This document shows, piece after piece, positions 15,985 through 24,043 of a DNA stretch of 29,323 nucleotides (its first letter is position 1; every line of letters starts with the position of its first letter). The stretch lies in assembly GCA_002320245.1 (NCBI GenBank), contig DCKD01000048.1, positions 1 to 29,323 of the forward strand, in the 5' to 3' direction. Source of the stretch: Lachnospiraceae bacterium UBA1683. Lineage in GTDB: Bacteria; Bacillota; Clostridia; Lachnospirales; Lachnospiraceae. The notes beneath the pieces are model-generated. The model was not told where the DNA came from, made no database searches, and saw nothing but the letters and a program-made list of their open reading frames with translations. Made by a program: the position numbers and the translations under genes.

Positions 15985-17655
15985 TTGAAGAAACAGAATA
16001 CAGGAAAGCTGCGAATTATCCCGCTGGGAGGATTGGAGCAGATAGGAATGAACATTACTGCCTTTGAATATGAGGACAGTATTGTTGTGGTGGACTGCGG
16101 TCTCGCGTTCCCAGAGGATGATATGCTTGGAATTGACCTTGTAATTCCGGACGTCACATATTTGAAAGATAACATTGATAAAGTGAAGGGATTTGTCATC
16201 ACGCACGGACATGAGGACCATATTGGCGCACTGCCGTATGTGCTGAAGGAGCTGAACCTTCCGATTTATACAACGAAACTGACAATGGGTATCATTGAGA
16301 ATAAACTGAAGGAGCACAACCTACTTCGTTCCACAAGGAGGAAGGTAGTCCGTCACGGACAGTCCATCAATCTTGGAAAATTCAGAATTGAGTTCATTAA
16401 GACAAACCACAGCATACAGGATGCGTCCGCACTGGCGATTTATTCCCCTGCCGGAATCGTTGTCCACACGGGAGACTTTAAAGTGGATTACACACCGGTA
16501 TTCGGAGATGCGATTGACCTGCAGCGGTTTGGAGAGATTGGGAAGAAAGGTGTCCTTGCGCTGATGTCCGACAGTACGAATGCAGAGCGGAAAGGTTTTA
16601 CGCAGTCTGAGCGAACCGTAGGAATTACATTTGACCACATTTTTGCAGAGCACCAGAATACCCGGATTATCATTGCAACATTTGCATCCAATGTAGACCG
16701 TGTACAGCAGATTATTAACTCCGCTTACAAGTATGGAAGAAAAGTTGTCGTGGAAGGCCGCAGCATGGTGAATATCATCTCTACCGCATCCGAGCTGGGA
16801 TACCTGAATGTGCCGGAGCATACGTTGATTGAGATTGATGAGATGCGCAACTATCCTCCGGAAAAGATGGTGCTGATTACGACCGGAAGCCAGGGTGAAT
16901 CAATGGCTGCACTGTCAAGAATGGCTGCTGATGTGCACCGTAAAGTGACAATTCAGCCGAATGATACGATTATTTTCAGTTCTAATCCGATTCCGGGAAA
17001 TGAGAAGTCCGTTTCCCGTGTCATCAATGAACTGTCCGCAAAAGGGGCAAATGTAATTTTTCAGGATGCCCATGTATCCGGACATGCCTGTCAGGAAGAG
17101 CTGAAACTGATATACTCTCTTGTAAAACCGAAGTATGCGATTCCGGTTCACGGTGAGTACCGTCATCTGAAAGCAAATTCTGAAGTTGCAATGTCACTTG
17201 GCATTCCGAAAGAGAATGTATTTATCATACAGTCGGGTGACGTGCTGGAGCTGTGTGATGAGAGTGCAAAAGTTGTGGACAAAGTACACACCGGGGCAAT
17301 TCTTGTAGACGGGCTTGGAGTCGGAGATGTCGGCAATATCGTTCTCCGCGACAGACAGCATCTGGCTGAGGACGGAATTATCATCGTTGTGCTGACACTG
17401 GAGAAGGGCAGCAACCGTCTGCTTGCAGGACCGGATATCGTATCCCGTGGGTTTGTCTATGTGCGTGAATCCGAGGGACTGATGGAGGAAGCAAGACATG
17501 CGGTAAGCGATAGTCTGGACAAATGCTTAAGCAACCGTCATGCAGACTGGAATAAGATTAAACTGACAATCCGGGATACAATGAACGATTTCATTTGGAA
17601 AAAGACAAAGAGAAGACCGATGATTATCCCGATTATTATGGATGTGGATGTGTAA
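15985..17655 (+). CDS. rnj: Ribonuclease J
   Basis: 556-residue RNase J, a metallo-beta-lactamase/beta-CASP enzyme with 5'-3' exo- and endonuclease activity in mRNA decay and rRNA maturation. The metal-binding motif THGHEDHIGALP (H74, H76, D78, H79) is clear; HTGDFKVD, SDSTNAER, the beta-CASP segment ATFASNVDRVQQ and VHGEYRH follow in the usual order. Length matches the family. The start is TTG at 15985, supported by GGAGGTG at 15970-15976 and by correct family alignment from MKKQNTGKLRIIPLGG. TATAAT at 15959-15964 may be a promoter box but has no good -35. trmR starts 3 nt after its stop codon. Confidence 0.95.
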   Translation: MKKQNTGKLRIIPLGGLEQIGMNITAFEYEDSIVVVDCGLAFPEDDMLGIDLVIPDVTYLKDNIDKVKGFVITHGHEDHIGALPYVLKELNLPIYTTKLTMGIIENKLKEHNLLRSTRRKVVRHGQSINLGKFRIEFIKTNHSIQDASALAIYSPAGIVVHTGDFKVDYTPVFGDAIDLQRFGEIGKKGVLALMSDSTNAERKGFTQSERTVGITFDHIFAEHQNTRIIIATFASNVDRVQQIINSAYKYGRKVVVEGRSMVNIISTASELGYLNVPEHTLIEIDEMRNYPPEKMVLITTGSQGESMAALSRMAADVHRKVTIQPNDTIIFSSNPIPGNEKSVSRVINELSAKGANVIFQDAHVSGHACQEELKLIYSLVKPKYAIPVHGEYRHLKANSEVAMSLGIPKENVFIIQSGDVLELCDESAKVVDKVHTGAILVDGLGVGDVGNIVLRDRQHLAEDGIIIVVLTLEKGSNRLLAGPDIVSRGFVYVRESEGLMEEARHAVSDSLDKCLSNRHADWNKIKLTIRDTMNDFIWKKTKRRPMIIPIIMDVDV

Positions 17656-17658
17656 GAT

Positions 17659-18324
17659 ATGATAGTGGATGAACGTATCATTACATTCATCAATTCCCTG
17701 GAGACAGAGAACAATGAAATATTAGAGGCAATCGAGAGAGAGGCACTGGATACCCGCGTGCCGATTATCCGCAAGGAGATGCAGAGCTTCCTCAAGGTGC
17801 TTCTTTCCATTCAAAAACCTATGTGCATTCTGGAAGTAGGGACTGCCGTAGGTTTCTCTGCGTTATTGATGAGTGAATATGCACCGGAGGAGTGCAGGAT
17901 TACAACAATTGAGAATTATGGGAAAAGAATTCCGATTGCGAGGGAAAATTTCTGCCGTGCAGGGAAAGAAACCCAGATTACCCTTCTGGAGGGAGATGCG
18001 ATGGAGGTACTTCCAACATTGGAAGAACCATATGACTTTATTTTCATGGATGCGGCGAAAGGGCAGTATATTCATTATATGCCGGAGGTGCTGCGCCTGT
18101 TGAAACCGGGCGGAATGCTTGTGTCTGATAATGTGATGCAGGATGGGACGATTATCGAATCAAGGTTTGCGGTGGAGCGCCGTGACCGGACCATTCACGC
18201 GAGGATGCGTGAATACCTGTATGAACTGAAGCATAACAGAGAACTGCTTACATGCCTCCTTCCGTTGGGGGATGGTGTGGCAGTGAGCGTGAAGACGGAG
18301 AATAAGGGATTGAGAATTGAGTGA
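17659..18324 (+). CDS. trmR: tRNA 5-hydroxyuridine methyltransferase TrmR
   Basis: 221-residue class I methyltransferase of the O-methyltransferase family 3, matching YrrM/TrmR of Bacillus. TrmR converts 5-hydroxyuridine to 5-methoxyuridine at tRNA position 34. SAM-binding ILEVGTAVGFSALLM (57-71), the acidic residue in ITTIENYGKR, FIFMDAAKG and GGMLVSDNVM with the metal-site Asp are all visible. It begins 3 nt after RNase J, probably by coupled translation. The next gene is a U32 protein of the TrhP type that makes the hydroxyuridine substrate, which strengthens the assignment; in Bacillus the same genes are neighbours. The 3' end overlaps the start of a 30-bp repeat array. Confidence 0.88.
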   Translation: MIVDERIITFINSLETENNEILEAIEREALDTRVPIIRKEMQSFLKVLLSIQKPMCILEVGTAVGFSALLMSEYAPEECRITTIENYGKRIPIARENFCRAGKETQITLLEGDAMEVLPTLEEPYDFIFMDAAKGQYIHYMPEVLRLLKPGGMLVSDNVMQDGTIIESRFAVERRDRTIHARMREYLYELKHNRELLTCLLPLGDGVAVSVKTENKGLRIE

Positions 18325-18480
18325 TTGTGGATTGAGAGAATGCGAATCACGTGGTTTCAGATTGAGAGAATGCAAATCGCGTGGTTTCGGATTGAGAGAG
18401 TGTGAAAAGCGTGATTGCAGATTGAGAGAATGCAAATCGCGTGGTTTCAGATTGAGAGAATGCAGATAGTATGATTATAT
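18309..18480. repeat. 30-bp tandem repeat array, five units plus partial
   Basis: Five consecutive 30-bp units begin ATTGAGAGAATGC or ATTGAGAGAGTGT at 18331, 18361, 18391, 18421 and 18451, preceded by a partial unit at 18309-18330 that includes the end of trmR. Units 1, 2 and 4 are almost identical (ATGCRAATCRCGTGGTTTC); units 3 and 5 are diverged. There are no spacers, so it is not a CRISPR array. The array ends 28 nt before trhP. The first partial unit shows that the repeat probably arose by duplication of the trmR 3' end. Confidence 0.93.
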
Positions 18481-18508
18481 ATGAGATAGGCTGAGAAAGG
18501 AAGAGGTT

Positions 18509-19732
18509 ATGTCGAGACATCCTGAATTATTGATTCCGGCAAGCAGTCTGGAGGTGTTAAAAACTGCTGTAGTCTTTGGAGCAGATGCAGTATATATCGG
18601 CGGCGAGGCATTTGGTCTGCGTGCAAAGGCGAAGAATTTTTCGATGAAAGATATGAAAGCAGGAATTGCATTTGCACATGAATATGGCGTTAAGGTTTAT
18701 GTGACTGCGAATATTCTTGCACACAATTATGACCTGGAGGGCGTCCGGGAATATTTTGAGGAATTAAAAGAAATCAAACCAGATGCATTGATTATTGCCG
18801 ATCCGGGTGTTTTTGAGATTGCGAAGGAAGTCTGCCCGGAAATTGAACGGCATATCAGCACGCAGGCGAATAATACAAACTATGCAACTTATAATTTCTG
18901 GTATCGGCAGGGAGCGAGCCGTGTTGTGTCTGCGCGTGAGCTGTCTATGAAAGAAATTAAAGAAATCCGCGCAAATATACCGGACGATTTGGAAATAGAG
19001 ACATTTGTTCACGGTGCGATGTGCATTTCCTATTCAGGGAGGTGCCTGCTGAGTAATTATTTCACCGGAAGAGATGCAAATCAGGGAGCATGTACCCATC
19101 CATGCCGCTGGAAGTACTCCATAGTCGAGGAAACCCGTCCGGGCGAGTATATGCCCGTCTATGAAAATGAACGAGGGACATACATTTTCAATTCGAAAGA
19201 TTTGTGCATGATTGAACATATTCCGGAACTGATAGATGCAGGAATTGACAGCCTGAAAATCGAAGGACGTATGAAGACCGCACTTTACGTGGCAACCGTA
19301 GCGAGAACTTACCGCAAGGCGCTGGATGATTACTATGCAGATGAAGAACTTTATAAGAAAAATATGCCATGGTATCTGGAACAGATTTCCAACTGCACAT
19401 ACCGGCAGTTTACAACCGGATTCTTTTTCGGGAAACCCGATGAAAATACACAGATATATGACAGTAATACCTATGTCAGGGAATATACCTATCTTGGTAT
19501 CATTGGGGAAAAAAAGGACGGATTGTATCAGATAGAACAGCGTAATAAGTTCTCTGTCGGGGAAACTATTGAAATCATGAAACCAGACGGAAGAAATGTA
19601 GAAGTGACCGTGAAGCGAATTGTTGATGAGGAAGGGGAAGAACAGGAAAGCGCCCCGCATCCGAAACAGATGCTGTATGTGGATTTGGATGGTCTGGCAG
19701 AACGGTATGATATTTTAAGACGGAAAGAATGA
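18509..19732 (+). CDS. trhP: U32-family tRNA hydroxylation protein TrhP
   Basis: 407-residue peptidase U32 family protein, closest in pattern to TrhP/YrrO, which uses prephenate to make 5-hydroxyuridine at tRNA position 34. The amino half is a TIM-barrel-like domain (ELLIPASSLEVLKTAVVFGA; GADAVYIGGEAFGLRAKAKN). The family signature is at 170-200, with GAMCISYSGRCLLSNY and CTHPC giving C172, C179, C195 and C199, probable Fe-S ligands. Other U32 proteins are named collagenase-like proteases or RlhA; TrmR next door favours TrhP. GAAAGGAAGAGG precedes the ATG. Bacillus has two trhP genes (yrrN, yrrO); only one is present here. Confidence 0.88.
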   Translation: MSRHPELLIPASSLEVLKTAVVFGADAVYIGGEAFGLRAKAKNFSMKDMKAGIAFAHEYGVKVYVTANILAHNYDLEGVREYFEELKEIKPDALIIADPGVFEIAKEVCPEIERHISTQANNTNYATYNFWYRQGASRVVSARELSMKEIKEIRANIPDDLEIETFVHGAMCISYSGRCLLSNYFTGRDANQGACTHPCRWKYSIVEETRPGEYMPVYENERGTYIFNSKDLCMIEHIPELIDAGIDSLKIEGRMKTALYVATVARTYRKALDDYYADEELYKKNMPWYLEQISNCTYRQFTTGFFFGKPDENTQIYDSNTYVREYTYLGIIGEKKDGLYQIEQRNKFSVGETIEIMKPDGRNVEVTVKRIVDEEGEEQESAPHPKQMLYVDLDGLAERYDILRRKE

Positions 19733-19737
19733 GCAAA

Positions 19738-19790
19738 CATGCAAATGGGGACGTAGTAAAGTTCAACTTTACTACGTCCCCATTTGCATG
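19738..19790. repeat. REP/MITE-like hairpin element, copy 2
   Basis: A perfect inverted repeat with 26-nt arms (19738-19763 and 19765-19790) around one central base, sharing the core GGGGACGTAGTAAA with copies at 123 and 22202. It begins 6 nt after the trhP stop and is followed by two GGGTGTCCC motifs (19794-19802 and 19816-19824), the second inside AAAGGGGTGTCCCTTT and followed by T's. The whole unit could also act as a terminator for the trhP operon. Confidence 0.9.
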
Positions 19791-19870
19791 TAAGGGTGTC
19801 CCAAAATGGAGAAAGGGGTGTCCCTTTTTGAAACAAATCCATCATTTTTGTTGGAAATTGCTGCATATGC

Positions 19871-19899
19871 TTGCATAGAGCATGGGTTTTCGGTATAAT
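19871..19899 (+). promoter_or_regulatory. Promoter for OPT-PqqD operon
   Basis: TTGCAT at 19871-19876 and perfect TATAAT at 19894-19899 are separated by 17 bp. The predicted start is near 19906, giving a leader of about 28 nt that contains AAAGGAGAGG before the OPT start codon. Confidence 0.78.
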
Positions 19900-19933
19900 A
19901 TCTTTGTTGTGACTAAAGAAAAGGAGAGAGGAT

Positions 19934-21847
19934 ATGAACGAAAAAAATGAGTTCAAGCCGTATATTCCGGCTGAAAAGGTTACACCTGAGTTTACAGTTA
20001 CTTCACTTGTAATGGGCGTAATCCTGGCAATCGTTTTTGGCGCCGCTAACGCATACCTAGGATTGCGTGTTGGTATGACAGTGTCAGCGTCAATTCCGGC
20101 TGCAGTTATTTCTATGGGCGTAATTCGCGTGATTATGAAGAAAAATTCCATTTTGGAGAGCAACATTGTACAGACTGTAGGTTCCGCAGGCGAATCTCTG
20201 GCAGCAGGTGCAATCTTTACGCTTCCGGCACTGTTCTTGTGGGCAGCGGAAGGCAAGATGGACAAGCCGAGTATCATCGAGATTACGATTATTGCTCTGC
20301 TTGGCGGTATGCTTGGAGTACTGTTTATGGTACCGTTGAGAAATGCCCTGATTGTAAAAGAACATGGAGTACTTCCATATCCGGAAGGAACTGCCTGTGC
20401 AGAAGTGCTCCTTGCAGGTGAAGAGGGAGGAGCAAATGCGTCCACTGTATTTGCAGGTCTTGGAATCGCAGCAGGATTCAAGTTCATCATTGATGGCTTG
20501 AAACTGGTTCCGAGTGAAGTGTCTTTGCGTGTGAAAGGATTTGCAGGAGAGATTGGTACACAGATTTATCCGGCTGTAATGAGTGTTGGTTTTATCTGCG
20601 GACCTAGGATTTCGTCCTATATGTTCGCTGGTGGTCTGGTGAGTTGGTGTGTTCTGATTCCGGCAATCGTACTGTTTGGTACAGATTTGACGCTGTATCC
20701 TGGGACAGCTCCGATTGGGGAAATGTTTGCCGCAGGCGGAGCAAGTGCTATCTGGGGCAGTTACATCCGTTACATCGGTGCGGGTGCACTGGCAGCAGGT
20801 GGTATTATCAGTTTGGTTAAGTCCCTGCCGCTGATTGTACGTACATTCCGTGATGCATTAAAGGGTATGAAAGGTTCTCAGGGGACAGGAAACAGCCGTA
20901 CAGAACAGGATTTGAGCATGAAGGTAATTCTGATTTCAATCGCAATCCTGACACTTCTTGTATGGCTTGTACCGGCTATTCCGGTAACCCTTGTAGGTGC
21001 AATTATTATCGTAATTTTTGGTTTCTTCTTTGCAACTGTATCATCCAGAATGGTTGGTCTTGTAGGAAGCTCCAATAACCCGGTTTCCGGTATGGCAATC
21101 GCAACACTTCTGAGTGCAACAATTATCCTGAAAGTAACAGGAGATACAGGAGCACACGGTATGCAGGGTGCAATTGCAATCGGTTCCATCATTTGTATCG
21201 TAGCAGCTATCGCGGGTGATACTTCACAGGATTTGAAGACCGGATATCTGCTTGGGGCGACACCGAAGAAACAGCAGATTGGTGAGCTGATTGGTGTTGT
21301 GGCAGCGGCATTTGCAATCGGCGGAGTTCTGTATCTGCTGGATGCAGCATGGGGATTCGGTTCCGAACAGCTCGGAGCACCACAGGCAATGCTTATGAAA
21401 ATGATTATCGAAGGAGTTATGGATAATAACCTTCCATGGGCACTTGTATTTATCGGAGTATTCCTTGCAATTGCAGTAGAAGTTGTTGGTATTCCGGTAC
21501 TTCCGTTTGCAATCGGTGTATACCTTCCGGTACAGTTGAATGCTTGTATTATGGTAGGTGGACTGATTCGTCTCGCAATCGAGAAAATGAACAAAGAACA
21601 GAAAGAAAAAGAAAGTATGATTAGCGACGGTATCCTGTACTGTTCCGGTATGATTGCCGGAGAAGGACTGGTGGGTATCCTGCTTGCGCTGTTCGCAGTA
21701 TTCGGCATTGACAAGGCAATTGATTTGTCCGGCAAACTCAACCTGCCGACAGGTGTCGCTGACGTAGCAAGTCTGATTGTATTCGGTTTGATTATTCTGA
21801 CAGTATTGAAGTTTTCCGTATGGAGAAAGAAAAAAGAAAGTAAATAA
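19934..21847 (+). CDS. OPT-family oligopeptide transporter
   Basis: 637-residue integral membrane protein with about fifteen helices, an oligopeptide transporter (OPT) of the prokaryotic type. The amino end EFKPYIPAEKVTPEFTVTSL and the first helix with FGAANAYLGLRVGMTVSASI are typical; YPEGTACAEVLLAGEEGG and SSNNPVSGMAIATLL are further family segments. It probably imports peptides or metal-peptide chelates by proton symport; the substrate is unknown. AAGGAGAGG upstream supports the ATG, and a consensus promoter precedes it. A PqqD-like gene starts 3 nt after its stop codon. The pair is bracketed by two hairpin repeats. Confidence 0.93.
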   Translation: MNEKNEFKPYIPAEKVTPEFTVTSLVMGVILAIVFGAANAYLGLRVGMTVSASIPAAVISMGVIRVIMKKNSILESNIVQTVGSAGESLAAGAIFTLPALFLWAAEGKMDKPSIIEITIIALLGGMLGVLFMVPLRNALIVKEHGVLPYPEGTACAEVLLAGEEGGANASTVFAGLGIAAGFKFIIDGLKLVPSEVSLRVKGFAGEIGTQIYPAVMSVGFICGPRISSYMFAGGLVSWCVLIPAIVLFGTDLTLYPGTAPIGEMFAAGGASAIWGSYIRYIGAGALAAGGIISLVKSLPLIVRTFRDALKGMKGSQGTGNSRTEQDLSMKVILISIAILTLLVWLVPAIPVTLVGAIIIVIFGFFFATVSSRMVGLVGSSNNPVSGMAIATLLSATIILKVTGDTGAHGMQGAIAIGSIICIVAAIAGDTSQDLKTGYLLGATPKKQQIGELIGVVAAAFAIGGVLYLLDAAWGFGSEQLGAPQAMLMKMIIEGVMDNNLPWALVFIGVFLAIAVEVVGIPVLPFAIGVYLPVQLNACIMVGGLIRLAIEKMNKEQKEKESMISDGILYCSGMIAGEGLVGILLALFAVFGIDKAIDLSGKLNLPTGVADVASLIVFGLIILTVLKFSVWRKKKESK

Positions 21848-21850
21848 GCC

Positions 21851-22201
21851 ATGAAAAAGAAAAAAAATGAAGTTTCAGAAAATTATCTGGAGCGGAAACC
21901 AAAGCGGCCAGAGGGAATGCTCTGGTCCGCTGATGAAAAAGGACTCGTGACGCTGGATATTGAAAATACCGGTATTGCAAACCGAATTGCGCAGAAACTT
22001 CTGCACAAGCCAAAAGTCACACACATTCATTTAGACGAGATAGGCAGCTTTGTCTGGCCGCTTCTGGATGGAGAAAAAAATATAGTCGAGCTTGGAAAAG
22101 AAGTAGAGGCACATTTTGGAGAAAAAGCGAATCCGCTTTATGAAAGGCTTGCAAAATACTTTCAGATATTGGATAGCTACCACTTTGTTGAGTGGAAGTA
22201 G
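21851..22201 (+). CDS. PqqD-like (RiPP recognition-type) protein
   Basis: 116-residue protein whose second half fits the PqqD superfamily: HIHLDEIGSFVWPLLDG, then NIVELGKEVEAHFGE and a final helix LAKYFQILDSYHFVEW. PqqD domains bind precursor peptides for modification enzymes, but many stand-alone homologues have no known partner. The basic amino tail (KKKKNE, then ERKPKRPEGMLW) is extra. No radical-SAM enzyme or precursor peptide is within the window. It starts 3 nt after the OPT gene with only a weak ribosome-binding site, implying translational coupling and a shared job, for instance handling an imported peptide; that is speculation. Confidence 0.8.
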   Translation: MKKKKNEVSENYLERKPKRPEGMLWSADEKGLVTLDIENTGIANRIAQKLLHKPKVTHIHLDEIGSFVWPLLDGEKNIVELGKEVEAHFGEKANPLYERLAKYFQILDSYHFVEWK

Positions 22202-22286
22202 GCATTTGGGGACGTAGTAAACGTGAAGTTTACTACGTCCCCAAATGCGTGAAGGGGTGTCCCCGATTGCAGACAGGGGTGTCCCT
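22202..22286. repeat. REP/MITE-like hairpin element, copy 3
   Basis: Perfect 21-nt arms (22202-22222 and 22228-22248) with loop GTGAA, followed by GGGGTGTCCCC (22254-22264) and GGGGTGTCCC (22276-22285). Layout, core and orientation match copy 2 at 19738. It fills the gap between the convergent PqqD-like and sigK genes and may terminate both transcripts. Confidence 0.9.
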
Positions 22287-22288
22287 TT

Positions 22289-22906
22289 TCAGAAAAATTT
22301 CCTCAATTTTTCTACGGCTCCTTTTTCGATGCGGGACACGTAGGAGCGGGAGATGCCAAGTTGTCTGGCAACCTCCCGCTGTGTATATTCTTCTCCGTTG
22401 TAGAGTCCGTATCTCATTTTTAATACGAGGCGTTCCCGTTGGGAAAGTTCTGATTCTACTTTTTCGTAAAGCTTCTGGATATTTTCTTTAAGCTGAATTC
22501 GCTCGGATGTATCAATTTCATCTGTTTCGATGATATCGTACAGTTTGATTTCATTTCCTTCGCGGTCGGTTCCAATTGGCTCATAGAGGGAGATTTCTTT
22601 ACTTGTTTTCTTTTTCGAGCGCAGATACATGAGAATCTCATTGTCGATACATTTTGAAGCATATGCGGCAAGGCGGTTTCCTTTGTCGGTGTTGAATGTC
22701 ATCACGGCTTTAATCAGACCAATTGTGCCGATGGAAATTAAATCTTCCTGGTCCTCTTCCAGATATTGATATTTTTTGATGACATGTGCGACAAGACGTA
22801 AGTTGTGTTCAATAAGGATATGCTTTGCGTGCAGGTCACCTTCGGCATATTTCCGGATGTAGTACTTTTCTTCCGAAGGGGTCAGCGGAGCGGGAAAAGA
22901 TTTCAA
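22289..22906 (-). CDS. sigK: Late mother-cell sporulation sigma factor SigK
   Basis: 205-residue sigma-70 factor matching SigK across its length: SEEKYYIRKYAEGD, LIEHNLRLVAHVIKKYQ, EDLISIGTIGLIKAV in region 2, then YTQREVARQLGISRSYVSRI in region 4. It directs late mother-cell transcription during spore formation. The gene is not interrupted by a skin-type element. An ATG at 22924 has no ribosome-binding site, whereas TTG at 22906 has AAGAGGTG (complement of 22912-22919) 5 nt away, giving MKSFPAPLTPSEE. The roughly 20-residue inhibitory pro-sequence of Bacillus pro-SigK is missing, as in Clostridioides difficile. An in-frame stop 15 nt before the ATG rules out a longer form. A SigK-like promoter lies upstream. 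Confidence 0.92.
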   Translation of the reverse strand: MKSFPAPLTPSEEKYYIRKYAEGDLHAKHILIEHNLRLVAHVIKKYQYLEEDQEDLISIGTIGLIKAVMTFNTDKGNRLAAYASKCIDNEILMYLRSKKKTSKEISLYEPIGTDREGNEIKLYDIIETDEIDTSERIQLKENIQKLYEKVESELSQRERLVLKMRYGLYNGEEYTQREVARQLGISRSYVSRIEKGAVEKLRKFF

Positions 22907-22932
22907 AAGCGCACCTCTTAGCATATTTAATA

Positions 22933-22961
22933 TAGTTTATGTCGGAACAGAGAAGTTGGTG
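22933..22961 (-). promoter_or_regulatory. SigK-type promoter before sigK
   Basis: On the minus strand CATAAACTA (22941-22933) fits the SigK -10 pattern CATAnnnTA exactly, and CACC (22961-22958), 16 bp upstream, fits its short AC-type -35. Transcription would start about 22926, giving a leader of about 20 nt for the TTG start. Autoregulation is inferred; SigE recognises a related -10. Confidence 0.55.
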
Positions 22962-22986
22962 CTTTTCCAATGAAAATCGAATAGAC

Positions 22987-23015
22987 TTTACATAGGATTT
23001 ATGTTAAACTATGCT
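22987..23015 (+). promoter_or_regulatory. Promoter for methyltransferase gene
   Basis: TTTACA at 22987-22992 and TATGCT at 23010-23015 are 17 bp apart. The transcript would begin near 23022, immediately before the hairpin at 23028-23057. Confidence 0.55.
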
Positions 23016-23027
23016 TGAATAGAAAGC

Positions 23028-23057
23028 AAAGCCGGAGTTGTAGACAGCTCCGGTTTT
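23028..23057 (+). promoter_or_regulatory. Leader hairpin with T-run, possible attenuator
   Basis: AAAGCCGGAG (23028-23037) pairs with CTCCGGTTTT (23048-23057) with one G-U pair; two further inner pairs leave a 6-nt loop. It ends in TTTT, so it looks like an intrinsic terminator, but it lies between the promoter candidate and the start codon of the methyltransferase gene. It may be an attenuator or a 5'-protective stem. Confidence 0.5.
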
Positions 23058-23096
23058 CAAAATTGCTGAAGAATGTCATGGAAATTGAGGCGCAAG

Positions 23097-23879
23097 ATGG
23101 AAGCATATACAAGTTTTGCAGCGGTCTACGACACTTTTATGGACAATGTACCATATGAAGAGTGGGGGACTTATCTGCATGGATTATTGATAGAGTATGG
23201 AATTGAAGATGGGCTGATTCTGGATTTGGGCTGCGGAACCGGAACAATGACGGAACTGCTGGCATCCTGTGGATATGATATGACAGGGGTGGATTATTCG
23301 GAGGAAATGTTGGAGATTGCGATGCAGAAGCGGGTGGAATCCGGACATGACATCCTGTATCTGAGACAGGATATGCGGGAATTTGAGTTGTATGGGACGG
23401 TGCGGGCTGTTGTCAGTATCTGCGATTCTATGAATTATATTACGGAGCCGGATGATTTGGAACAAGTATTTCGTCTCGTCAATAATTATCTTGATCCGGG
23501 CGGTATCTTCATTTTTGATTTAAATACAGAGTACAAATATCAGGAGCTGCTCGGCAGTCAGACAATTGCCGAGGAGAGGGATATGTGCAGCTTTATTTGG
23601 GATAATTATTATTATGAAGAAGAGAAGATTAACGAGTATGAACTAACGCTGTTTGTGGAGGACTCAAAGTTAAGTAAAGAGACAGGACACGATATTTGCT
23701 GGAAGTTTCAGGAGATGCATTATCAGAGGGCATATAGCGTTGCAGAGATAAAGGCTCTGCTGGAGGTTGGCGGGATGGAATTTGTAGCGGCTTACGATGC
23801 ATTTACGAGGAATGCACCGCGTGAGGATAGTGAACGTATCTATATCATTGCACGGGAGCAAGGGAAATCCAAACATTAA
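23097..23879 (+). CDS. Class I SAM-dependent methyltransferase (YqeM-like)
   Basis: 260-residue methyltransferase. SAM motif I is LILDLGCGTGTMTELLASCG, followed by the acidic residue in MTGVDYSEEM and by GIFIFDLNT after motif III. The amino end YTSFAAVYDTFMDNVPYEEW resembles the YqeM group of Firmicutes, whose substrate is not firmly known. ATG 23097 is preferred because GAGG (23087-23090) lies 6 nt upstream and family similarity begins right there; the ATG at 23073 lacks a site. It precedes hslO by 164 nt. The intervening 23880-24043 shows no further gene. Confidence 0.85.
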   Translation: MEAYTSFAAVYDTFMDNVPYEEWGTYLHGLLIEYGIEDGLILDLGCGTGTMTELLASCGYDMTGVDYSEEMLEIAMQKRVESGHDILYLRQDMREFELYGTVRAVVSICDSMNYITEPDDLEQVFRLVNNYLDPGGIFIFDLNTEYKYQELLGSQTIAEERDMCSFIWDNYYYEEEKINEYELTLFVEDSKLSKETGHDICWKFQEMHYQRAYSVAEIKALLEVGGMEFVAAYDAFTRNAPREDSERIYIIAREQGKSKH

Positions 23880-24043
23880 TAAAATCAGCACATGAACCTC
23901 GGAACAGGATAATGCATGGAAAATAAAGCAACATATGAGATATATGGTTAAGAAAATGATTGGGCAACAGGAAAAACAGATGGCTGGTAAATAGCAAAGA
24001 CGCATAGAAATGCGAAAAAACAGGAATTCAGGAGGAAACTTTG

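Noticed and set aside
18160..18435. 91-codon minus-strand frame with 10-residue repeats
   Set aside because: The repeat pattern reflects the 30-bp DNA array; it is antisense to the trmR end and has no initiation signal.
18331..18480. CRISPR array
   Set aside because: The 30-bp units are directly joined with no unique spacers and there are no cas genes.
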